64,000 nt of DNA from Beutenbergia cavernae DSM 12333 (GTDB lineage Bacteria > Actinomycetota > Actinomycetes > Actinomycetales > Beutenbergiaceae). Where the stretch lies: the NCBI RefSeq assembly GCF_000023105.1, contig NC_012669.1, forward strand, positions 1,426,001 through 1,490,000, in the 5' to 3' direction. This document shows positions 51,114 to 63,136 of this stretch, in pieces (within the stretch, counting starts at the first letter, position 1; each line of letters starts with the position of its first letter). The notes under the pieces are model-generated. The model did not search any database. It was not told the origin of the DNA and saw nothing but the letters and a program-made list of their open reading frames with translations. The position numbers and the translations under genes were made by a program.

Positions 51114-52570
51114 CGGAGCCCGAGCGGCCGAACGTCCTGCTCATCATGGCCGACCAGTGGCGGGGCGACTGCCTGGGATCGGCCGGGCACCCGACGGTGC
51201 GGACGCCGTTCCTCGACCGCCTCGCCTCCCAGGGGACGAGGTACGCGAAGGCGTACTCGGCCACGCCGACGTGCACGCCCGCACGCGCGTCGCTGATGAC
51301 GGGGCTTCGGCCGGCGACCCATGGCCGGGTCGGGTACGCCGACCACGTCGCGTGGGACTACCCGACGACGCTCGCCGGGGAGTTCACCCGCCACGGGTAC
51401 CAGACGCAGGCCGTGGGCAAGATGCACGTGTCGCCGGAGCGTGCGCAGCTCGGCTTCCAGAACGTCGTGCTGCACAGCCCGCTGGGGATCGTCCGGTCCG
51501 CGCGGGAGCGGGGTCAGGACCCGGACCTGGTCGACGACTACCTGCCGTGGCTCCGGCTCCGGCTGGGTCGCGACGCCACGTTCTTCGACCACGGCATCGA
51601 CAGCAACTCCTGGGTCGCCCGGCCGTGGGACAAGCCCGAGCACCTCCACCCCACGAACTTCGTCGCCTCGGAGTCCGCGGACTTCCTCCGGCGCCGCGAC
51701 CCGACGAAGCCGTTCCTGCTGTTCGCCTCGTTCAACGCCCCGCACCCCCCGTTCGACCCACCGGCCTGGGCGTTCGAGCAGTACCTGGAGACCGACATGC
51801 CGGACCCGCCGGTCGGCGACTGGGCCGAGGCGTTCGACCCCTGGGCGAACAGCGCCGACCCGACGGCCCTGGTGGGCACGATCCCGCCCGACCTGCTGCA
51901 GCGCGCGCGGGCGGGCTACTACGGGCACATGACCCACGTGGACCAGCAGATCAACTTCCTCCTCGAGGAGCTCTCCCACCGCGGTCTCCGGGACAACACG
52001 CTCGTCTGCTTCCTCGCGGACCACGGCGAGATGCTGGGCGACCACCACCTGTTCCGCAAGGGCTTCCCCTACGAGGGATCCGCGCGGATCCCGATGATCC
52101 TGAGCGGTCCCGGTGTCCCGGCCGGGCAGGTGCGCGACGACGTCGTCGAGCTGGGGGATGTCATGCCGACGCTGCTCGACGCCGCGGGCCTTCCGGTCCC
52201 TGACGTGGTCCAGGGGCGGAGCTTCCTCCCGGCCACGCTCGACCGAGCGGAGCCTCGCGCCTGGCTGCACGGGGAGCACACACTCCTCGGCCAGTCGTTC
52301 CAGTGGCTCACGGACGGGCACGAGAAGTACGTGTGGTGGAGCGGGACCGGTCGGGAGCAGCTCTTCGACCTCGACTCCGACCCCACCGAGAGCCATGACC
52401 TCGCACCATCGCCTGGCGCGAGCGCGCGACTGGAGCGTTGGCGTGAGGTGCTCGTCGGCGAGCTCCGCGGGCGCGAGGAGGGGTTCACCGAAGGTGGCCG
52501 TCTCGTGGTCGGCCGGCCCGTGCGACCGACCCTGCGACACCCGATCTCGGGCGGCGCCGAACCGGGCTGA
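51110..52570 (+). CDS. Cys-type sulfatase (formylglycine-dependent)
   Basis: The protein has 486 residues. RPNVLLIMADQWRGDCLGSAGHP holds the metal-binding Asp; the signature TPTC55-TPAR-ASLMTG contains C-x-P-x-R, whose Cys is converted to formylglycine; YQTQAVGKMHVSPE and ADHGEMLGDHHLFRKG follow. No signal peptide is present, so it desulfates imported sugars in the cytoplasm. Activation needs a formylglycine-generating enzyme, absent from the window. It is coupled to the FAD enzyme and is the last gene of the operon. Confidence 0.93.
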   Translation: MTEPERPNVLLIMADQWRGDCLGSAGHPTVRTPFLDRLASQGTRYAKAYSATPTCTPARASLMTGLRPATHGRVGYADHVAWDYPTTLAGEFTRHGYQTQAVGKMHVSPERAQLGFQNVVLHSPLGIVRSARERGQDPDLVDDYLPWLRLRLGRDATFFDHGIDSNSWVARPWDKPEHLHPTNFVASESADFLRRRDPTKPFLLFASFNAPHPPFDPPAWAFEQYLETDMPDPPVGDWAEAFDPWANSADPTALVGTIPPDLLQRARAGYYGHMTHVDQQINFLLEELSHRGLRDNTLVCFLADHGEMLGDHHLFRKGFPYEGSARIPMILSGPGVPAGQVRDDVVELGDVMPTLLDAAGLPVPDVVQGRSFLPATLDRAEPRAWLHGEHTLLGQSFQWLTDGHEKYVWWSGTGREQLFDLDSDPTESHDLAPSPGASARLERWREVLVGELRGREEGFTEGGRLVVGRPVRPTLRHPISGGAEPG

Positions 52571-52736
52571 GCGCCGCGCCGGGCGAGCACACGACCTCCG
52601 CATCGTCGTCACGACCACCGCACGCCATCAGGTAGGCTCGACGCACCACGAGCCCACGGCTCGAGATCGGCCCGGGAGCGCAGCAGCCCTGGGCCGGGCC
52701 TTGCGCGTATCCGACCACAAGACCCGGGAGAACACC
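52571..52736 (+). promoter_or_regulatory. control region and leader of the atp operon
   Basis: This 166-bp gap contains TAGGCT at 52633-52638, a plausible -10 box, and GGGAG at 52726-52730 as a ribosome site ahead of atpB. It lies at the right edge of the inserted carbohydrate locus. No terminator hairpin for the sulfatase operon was obvious, so read-through into atpB is possible. Confidence 0.45.
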
Positions 52737-53549
52737 CTGTCCGCGACCTCGCTGATCCTCGCCGAGACGCACGACGACGGCGGCGGGTTCCACGCTCCCA
52801 CCGTCGAGGAGTTCTTCCCGCCGGCCATCTTCGGCGAGGGCACGTTCTTCGAGTTCAACCGCATCATGATGATCCGGCTCATCATGGTGGCGCTGCTCCT
52901 GCTGTGGCTGTGGCTGTCGACACGGCGCGCCAAGCTGGTCCCGGGTCGCGCGCAGTCGATCGTCGAGCTCGCCCTCAACTTCGTCCGCACGCAGATCGCG
53001 GAGACGATCCTCGGCAAGGAGGCCGGGAAGAAGTACCTGGTGTTCCTCACGGCGGTGTTCTTCATCGTCTTCGCGATGAACATCTCGGGCGTGATCCCGT
53101 TCCTCAACATCGCGGGCTCGTCGGTCGTCGGCCTTCCGATCGTCATGGCGCTGTGGGTCTACGTCATGTACCTGGGGGCGGGCGTCAAGAAGCAGGGTCT
53201 CGGCAAGTTCCTCAAGAACTCGCTGTTCCCGTCGTCGGCGCCGTGGTTCATGTACCCGCTGATCACGCCGATCGAGTTCCTCACGGTCTTCGTCATCCGA
53301 CCGGCGACGCTGATCATCCGACTCCTCGCGAACATGGTCGCGGGTCACCTCATGCTCGTGCTGTGCTTCTCGGCCACGCAGTTCCTGCTGTTCGAGGCGC
53401 ACGGCCTGATCCGCGCGACCGGCGTGCTCACGCTGGGCGCGGGCCTTGCCCTGACCCTCTTCGAGATCTTCGTCGCCGCGCTGCAGGCGTACATCTTCGC
53501 GCTGCTGGCCGCCGTGTACCTCAACCTCTCGACCGAGGAGTCCCACTGA
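52737..53549 (+). CDS. atpB: F1Fo ATP synthase subunit a
   Basis: The protein has about 270 residues starting at SATSLILAETHDDGGGFHAPTVEEFFPPAIF. Five to six membrane helices form the proton half-channel; the essential Arg is in IIRLLANMVAGHLM, with EIFVAALQAYIFALLAAVYL at the end. No ATG or GTG exists in frame between 52633 and 52867, and the conserved-looking N-terminus lies before 52867. CTG 52737 sits 6 nt after GGGAG and is the best start; TTG 52701 is the alternative. Confidence 0.9.
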   Translation: MSATSLILAETHDDGGGFHAPTVEEFFPPAIFGEGTFFEFNRIMMIRLIMVALLLLWLWLSTRRAKLVPGRAQSIVELALNFVRTQIAETILGKEAGKKYLVFLTAVFFIVFAMNISGVIPFLNIAGSSVVGLPIVMALWVYVMYLGAGVKKQGLGKFLKNSLFPSSAPWFMYPLITPIEFLTVFVIRPATLIIRLLANMVAGHLMLVLCFSATQFLLFEAHGLIRATGVLTLGAGLALTLFEIFVAALQAYIFALLAAVYLNLSTEESH

Positions 53550-53558
53550 GCACCGTGA

Positions 53559-54471
<913 letters not shown>

Positions 54472-54472
<1 letters not shown>

Positions 54473-55287
54473 TGCGCGCGTCGAGCGAGGCGTCCCTCAA
54501 GGCAGCGGCGGACCGGTGGGAGCCGGTCCTCGCCGAGGCAGGGGAGTCCGCGCGCGACCTCGCGGAGAGCATCTTCGCCGTTGTCGACGCGCTCGACTCT
54601 TCGGCATCCCTGCGCCGTGCGCTGACGGACCCGGCGCGGCCGGCGGACGCGAAGGCGAGCCTCACCCAGGGCTTGCTCGGCGCGAAGGCGCCGGACGCCG
54701 TCGTCGATCTCGTGGCCGGCATGAGCCGTTCGCGCTGGTCGGCGGACGACGACCTGGCGTCGGCGCTCGAGGAGATCGGCACCACGTCGCTGCTGGCGGC
54801 CGCGGAGTCGCGCGGTGAGCTCGAGCGGGTCGAGGACGAGCTGTTCCGGCTCGGGCGCTCGCTGATCGGCGCGCGCGAGCTGCGGATCGCCCTGTCGAAC
54901 CGTGAGCTGCCGGTCGAGAACCGGGTCGCGCTCGTCGACGCCTTGCTCGAGGGAAAGGTCGCGCCGGAGACGGAGCTGCTCGTGCGGCGCGCGGCGACGT
55001 CGATGCGGGAACGTTCCGTCCCGAACGCGATCGCGCACGTCGGCGAGCTCGCCGCTGCGCGGCGCCGCCGGCTCGTCGCGGCGGTCACGGCTGCCGTGCC
55101 CCTCACCCAGGGTCAGCTCACGCGCCTGGGTGAGATCCTGGAGCGTGCGTACGGCCGCTCCGTCCAGATCAACGTCGGGATCGACCCCGAGGTGGTCGGC
55201 GGCCTGCGGGTGCAGGTCGGCGCCGAGGTCGTCGACGCGACAGTGCTGACCAAGCTCGAGGAGGCGCGGCGCCGGCTCGCCGGTTGA
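54472..55287 (+). CDS. atpH: F1Fo ATP synthase subunit delta
   Basis: The protein has 271 residues, about 90 more than E. coli delta, as is usual in actinobacteria. The N-terminal helical bundle ([35 protein letters not shown]) and the conserved C-terminal [46 protein letters not shown] link b to the top of F1. It is coupled to atpF by a TGATG overlap. Confidence 0.95.
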
Positions 55288-55372
55288 CGCGCCACCACCC
55301 ACGCACCTAACGCCGCCTGACCGGGGCGGAACGACGGACCACCGCAGAGGTGGTCGGAGGAGAAGGAACCTG

Positions 55373-57007
<1,635 letters not shown>

Positions 57008-57009
57008 GC

Positions 57010-59404
<2,395 letters not shown>

Positions 59405-59447
59405 CGCGGCACAGGCACATCGACCGACGAGCACTGGAGGAGGACGC

Positions 59448-59777
59448 GTGGCACTGAACGTGGAGGTCGTCTCGACCGACCAGACCCTGTGGTCCGGCGA
59501 GGCCGTCACGGCGGTCGTCCCGGCCGCCGACGGCGAGATGGGCATCCTGCCCGGTCACTCGCCTGTGCTGGCGGTGCTCCGCCAGGGATCGGTGCGCATC
59601 ACGCCGTCGTCGGGCGAGAAGGTGAGCTTCGACGTCGTCGGCGGTTTCGTCTCCTTCGACCACGACTCCCTCACGGTCGTGGTGGAGAAGCAGGAGATCG
59701 AGATCGAAGGCATGGCGCGGGTGGCTGCGCCGGAGTCCGAGGACGCAGGCGCCGAGCAGGCTCCGGCCGGGCACTAG
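59448..59777 (+). CDS. atpC: F1 ATP synthase subunit epsilon
   Basis: The protein has 109 residues from the GTG at 59448, with GGAGGAGG 4 nt upstream. The beta-sandwich LNVEVVSTDQTLWSGEAVTAVVPAADGEMGILPGHSPVLAVLRQGSVRI is intact. The C-terminal two-helix hairpin of other bacteria is nearly missing, replaced by a short acidic tail, so the usual epsilon-type inhibition is probably weak. It closes atpBEFHAGDC. Confidence 0.95.
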   Translation: MALNVEVVSTDQTLWSGEAVTAVVPAADGEMGILPGHSPVLAVLRQGSVRITPSSGEKVSFDVVGGFVSFDHDSLTVVVEKQEIEIEGMARVAAPESEDAGAEQAPAGH

Positions 59778-59786
59778 GCCGCCACG

Positions 59787-60212
59787 GTGCCGGGCGGGTG
59801 GGTCTGGATCCTCGTTCTGGGGATCGGTGTGGCTGCCGCGCTCGGGGCGATCGTCTTCATCACCCGCCTGCGGACGCTCGCGCACCGTGTCGGCTCGTTC
59901 GAGTGCGCGCTGCGCACCAGCGCGACCTCGGGGTGGGCGTCCGGGATCGCGCACTACGCCGTCGACCGGCTCGTCTGGTACCGCGTGATCTCCGTGAACC
60001 TCGGCCCGAGTGCCTCCTGGCCCCGTGCCCGACTCGTCATCACCTCCTGGGAGCGACGCATGAGCGCCGACGGACCGACGGACATCGTCGAGGCGCACTG
60101 CCGGGTCGACGAGCGCGAGTTCGTCCTCGCGATGCACCGGGCGGCGTTCTCCGGGCTGACCTCCTGGCTCGAGGCGACGCCGCCGGGCGACCGACTGTCC
60201 CAGGTGCTGTAG
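59787..60212 (+). CDS. DUF2550 membrane protein
   Basis: The protein has 141 residues from the GTG at 59787. One N-terminal helix (WVWILVLGIGVAAALGAIVFITRLR) is followed by a cytoplasmic domain with VGSFECALR, GWASGIAHYAVDRLVWYRVIS and SFGLTSWLEATPPG-like SGLTSWLEATPPGDR. This is the DUF2550 family, regularly found between atpC and nucS in actinobacteria; the role is unknown. Confidence 0.88.
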   Translation: MPGGWVWILVLGIGVAAALGAIVFITRLRTLAHRVGSFECALRTSATSGWASGIAHYAVDRLVWYRVISVNLGPSASWPRARLVITSWERRMSADGPTDIVEAHCRVDEREFVLAMHRAAFSGLTSWLEATPPGDRLSQVL

Positions 60213-60908
60213 ATGCGGCTCGTCATCGCGAGGTGCTCGGTCGACTACACGGGGCGCCTCACGGCGCACCTCCCGTTGGCGACCCGTCTGCTGCTCGTCA
60301 AGGCCGACTCGTCGGTGCTCGTGCACTCCGACGGCGGCTCGTACAAGCCGCTGAACTGGATGAGCCCCCCGTGCACGCTGCGCGTCGCGGAACCTGACGA
60401 CGACGACGTAGGGCGCGGTGTGCGCGAGGTGTGGACGGTCCAGAACGCGAAGAGCGACGACCGGCTCGTCGTCCGCATCCACGACGTCCTCTCCGACTCC
60501 TCGCACGACCTGGGTGTCGACCCAGGCTTGGTCAAGGACGGTGTGGAGGCGCACCTCCAGGCACTGCTCGCGGAGCAGATCGACCTGCTCGGCTCGGGGC
60601 ACGTGCTGGTCCGGCGGGAGTTCCCCACGGCGATCGGGCCGGTGGACATCCTCGCGCGCTCCGCTGCCGGGGAGACGGTCGCCGTCGAGATCAAACGGCG
60701 CGGGGACATCGACGGCGTCGAGCAGCTCACGCGCTACCTGGAGCTGCTCGGGCGGGACCCGCTGCTCGCCCCCGTGCAGGGAGTCTTCGCGGCCCAGGAG
60801 ATCAAGCCGCAGGCGCGCGTGCTGGCGCAGGACCGGGGCATCCGGTGTCTGGTTCTCGACTACGACGCGATGCGCGGGCTCGACGACGTCGACTCGCGGC
60901 TCTTCTGA
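60213..60908 (+). CDS. nucS: mismatch-specific endonuclease NucS/EndoMS
   Basis: The protein has 231 residues and carries out the MutS/MutL-independent mismatch repair of actinobacteria. The N-terminal DNA-binding/dimer part is [44 protein letters not shown]; the nuclease core has GPVDILARS, the catalytic [21 protein letters not shown] and [15 protein letters not shown]. The C-terminal RLF matches the tail reported to bind the beta clamp. It starts directly after the DUF2550 stop. Confidence 0.95.
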   Translation: MRLVIARCSVDYTGRLTAHLPLATRLLLVKADSSVLVHSDGGSYKPLNWMSPPCTLRVAEPDDDDVGRGVREVWTVQNAKSDDRLVVRIHDVLSDSSHDLGVDPGLVKDGVEAHLQALLAEQIDLLGSGHVLVRREFPTAIGPVDILARSAAGETVAVEIKRRGDIDGVEQLTRYLELLGRDPLLAPVQGVFAAQEIKPQARVLAQDRGIRCLVLDYDAMRGLDDVDSRLF

Positions 60909-60948
60909 CGGTCCGGCCGTGTCGGTCTGGCCCGGGTCTGCGTGACCT

Positions 60949-61033
60949 CGACCGGGTGGTTGTTCCCGGTTCGGCTGCCGACCGTGTGGTTGGTCCCCTG
61001 AGGGGCCGGGTCGGGGGAGTAGCCACACGGTCG
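60949..61033. repeat. three copies of a 19-bp repeat forming a hairpin
   Basis: CGACCGGGTGGTTGTTCCC (60949-60967), CGACCGTGTGGTTGGTCCC (60979-60997) and, inverted, a CGACCGTGTGGCTACTCCC copy (61015-61033). Copies 2 and 3 can form an 11-bp perfect stem. It looks like an extragenic palindromic repeat and may also end the nucS transcript. Confidence 0.7.
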
Positions 61034-61049
61034 ACCCTGCGGTGCTCAA

Positions 61050-61067
61050 AACTGAACGTGTTCAGTT
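61050..61067. promoter_or_regulatory. TetR operator
   Basis: AACTGAACGTGTTCAGTT has perfect 8-bp arms around GT. The TATGCT that follows at its edge (61066-61071) is a likely -10, and the ATG of the tetR gene is 13 bp away, so the repressor should block its own operon. Confidence 0.8.
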
Positions 61068-61079
61068 ATGCTGCGGACC

Positions 61080-61793
61080 ATGACGAGAGGCTCGGACGAC
61101 GTCGGCGGTCGGGTGGCGCGCGGCGCGAAGGGGGAGCGCACGCGGACGCGCCTGCGCGAGGCCGCGCTGACGTCGTTCCGTGAGCGCGGCTACGACGCGA
61201 CGACGATGCGCGCCGTGGCCGCGGACGCCCAGGTGTCCGCCGGCGCCGCGTACCAGTACCTGTCCTCGAAGGAGGACCTTGTCCAGGAGTTCTACGCCGC
61301 GGTGGTCGCCGAGCAGCGTGCACGTGTCACGGCGGCGCTCGACGGCGAGCGCTCGTTCGAGGCGCGGCTGCGGGTCGCCTGGCACGCGGTGGTCCACGTG
61401 CTCGCCCCGTACCACGCGCACGCCGGCGAGTTCGTCGCCGTCGGTATCCGGCCCGGGACTGACGCGAACCCGTTCTCCGAGGCGTCGGGCGCGACCCGAC
61501 GCGACGCCGTGGCTCTGCTCGAGGACGTCGTCGCGGGAGCCCGACCGGCGGTCCCGAGCGCCGTGCGCGCCCTGCTCCCGGAGGCGCTGTGGCTGGCGCA
61601 GCTCGGCCTGACGCTGTTCTGGGTGGCGGACTCATCTCCCGGCGCGCGGCGCACGCACGGCCTCGTCGATGCCGCTGCGGCGCTCACGGCCCGCGCGGTG
61701 CGGCTCGCCCGGCTGCCCGTGGCGCGTCCCCTCATCGTCGATGCGCTCACCCTCGTCGAACGCGCGCGTCCGGCGGGCGGAGGCCGGCCGTGA
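61080..61793 (+). CDS. TetR-family transcriptional repressor
   Basis: The protein has 237 residues from ATG 61080; an upstream ATG at 61068 overlaps the -10 box. The N-terminal HTH is RTRTRLREAALTSFRERGYDATTMRAVAADAQVSAGAAYQYLSSKEDL. The C-terminal ligand domain is Ala-rich and helical. It probably represses itself and the coupled YndJ/DUF1990 genes (GTGA overlap). The ligand is unknown. Confidence 0.92.
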   Translation: MTRGSDDVGGRVARGAKGERTRTRLREAALTSFRERGYDATTMRAVAADAQVSAGAAYQYLSSKEDLVQEFYAAVVAEQRARVTAALDGERSFEARLRVAWHAVVHVLAPYHAHAGEFVAVGIRPGTDANPFSEASGATRRDAVALLEDVVAGARPAVPSAVRALLPEALWLAQLGLTLFWVADSSPGARRTHGLVDAAAALTARAVRLARLPVARPLIVDALTLVERARPAGGGRP

Positions 61794-62626
61794 CGCCGCT
61801 GGTCGGCGCGATCACCGCGTTCGGGCTGCTCGTCGTCGTCCCGCTCGCGTTCTCCCTGTCGCCCGAGGGCGCGTTGCGCCGGATCCGTCTCCTGTGGCTC
61901 CTGACGGCGGTGCCGGCCGCCGTCGCGCTCCTGCTCCCGCGGGGTGCCGTGGCAGCGCTCGCCGTCACGCCGTTCGCGGCGACGACGCTCATGCTCGCGG
62001 CGTCTGGCGCGGTGTCGGCGTGGCGGTCGCGGCGTGAGCCGTGGTCCCCGGCCGCGGCGACGGCTGCCGCCACACCCGTCGTCGCCGCAGCGACGCTGAT
62101 GGCCGAGCGGGCGGGGGTGGAGCTCGCGGGCTTCGAGCTCGGCATGCTCGCGCTGACGCCGCCGCACATGCTCTACGCGGGGGTGGTCGCGTCGCTGCTC
62201 GCGGCGGCGCTCGTGGCCGCGGAGCCGACGCCGTCTGCCCGGGCGGCCGGGTGGGCGGTCCCGGTCGGTGTGGTGACGGTGCTGGTGGGGTACCTCGTCG
62301 GGGACTGGCTCGAGCTCGTCGGCACCCTGGTGCTCACGGCGGCCGTCTGGACCCTGACGTGGACGGCCTGGGCGGTGGCGGCCGGCGCCGCGCGGCCGGC
62401 ACGCGTGCTCCTAGCGGTGGGCGCCGTGGTGGGCCTCGGGTCCATGACGCTCGCCTGCGTGTGGGCCGTCGGCGAGGCGACCGGCCTGGCGCACCCCGAC
62501 ATCCCCGTCATGGTCGCCACGCACGGGGTCGGGAACGCCGTCGGCCTCGCCCTGTGCGGTGTGCTGGGATGGCGCGTGTACCTGCGTACCGCGGCACCGG
62601 TCCCCGAGGAGAGCTCATGGCGTTGA
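61790..62626 (+). CDS. YndJ-like membrane protein
   Basis: The protein has 278 residues with about eight membrane helices (VGAITAFGLLVVVPLAFSL; LLTAVPAAVALLL; GVVTVLVGYLVGDWLELVGTLVLTA; WAVAAGAARPARVLLAVGAVVGLGS). Polar motifs lie inside helices: LALTPPHMLYAGVVAS and MVATHGVGNAVGLALCG, which resemble a haem- or metal-linked His pair. The family is YndJ-like; the function is unknown. GGAGG precedes the GTG. It overlaps the DUF1990 gene by 10 bp. Confidence 0.75.
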   Translation: MTPLVGAITAFGLLVVVPLAFSLSPEGALRRIRLLWLLTAVPAAVALLLPRGAVAALAVTPFAATTLMLAASGAVSAWRSRREPWSPAAATAAATPVVAAATLMAERAGVELAGFELGMLALTPPHMLYAGVVASLLAAALVAAEPTPSARAAGWAVPVGVVTVLVGYLVGDWLELVGTLVLTAAVWTLTWTAWAVAAGAARPARVLLAVGAVVGLGSMTLACVWAVGEATGLAHPDIPVMVATHGVGNAVGLALCGVLGWRVYLRTAAPVPEESSWR

Positions 62627-63111
62627 CGTACCGCGAGGTCGGCGCCACCGCCGACGCGCAGCTTCCGGCCGGGTACCGGCACCTCGAGGTGACGGGCGAG
62701 CTCGGGCCGGTGGACGTCGACGAGGTGGGCGAGGCCCTGCTGTCCTGGCGCCTGCACCGCCGCGCGGGCGTGCGGATGCGCGCCGACGGCCCGGCCGAAC
62801 CCGGCAGGCGCGTGGTCACGGTTCTCGGCCTCCCGCCGCTCGGCGTCGCCGCGCCCTGCGAGGTCGTGCGCGTGACCCGCGAACCGGGGCGGTACGCGTT
62901 CGCGTACGGCACACTCCCCGGGCACCCGTTCACCGGCGAGGAGGAGTTCCGCGTGGAGCTGGACGGTCGCGGCCGCGCCCGCATGAGCGTCCGCGCCTTC
63001 TCCCGCCCGGTGGGACGGCTGGGCCGCCTCCTCGCTCCTCTCCTCGCCGTCGGGCAGCGGGTGTACTCACGGCACCTCATCGCCACGGCTCGGCGGATGC
63101 GGCAGGCATGA
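62617..63111 (+). CDS. DUF1990 family protein
   Basis: The protein has 164 residues. LTYREVGATADAQLPAGYRHLEVTGELG, LHRRAGVRMRADGPAEPGRRVVTVLGLPPLGVAAPCEVV and YAFAYGTLPGHPFTGEEEFRVEL are typical of DUF1990, a small lipid- or ligand-binding-looking beta fold of unknown function. It is co-transcribed with the YndJ-like gene; the two families are often paired. Confidence 0.85.
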   Translation: MALTYREVGATADAQLPAGYRHLEVTGELGPVDVDEVGEALLSWRLHRRAGVRMRADGPAEPGRRVVTVLGLPPLGVAAPCEVVRVTREPGRYAFAYGTLPGHPFTGEEEFRVELDGRGRARMSVRAFSRPVGRLGRLLAPLLAVGQRVYSRHLIATARRMRQA

Positions 63112-63136
63112 GGCCGAGTGCGGGAGAATGGCGAGC

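Noticed and set aside
41500-52740. Target-site duplications, integrase or transposase at the ends of the inserted locus
   Set aside because: No repeated flank, tRNA end or mobile-element gene was visible. The mode of entry (for example homologous recombination) cannot be told from this sequence.
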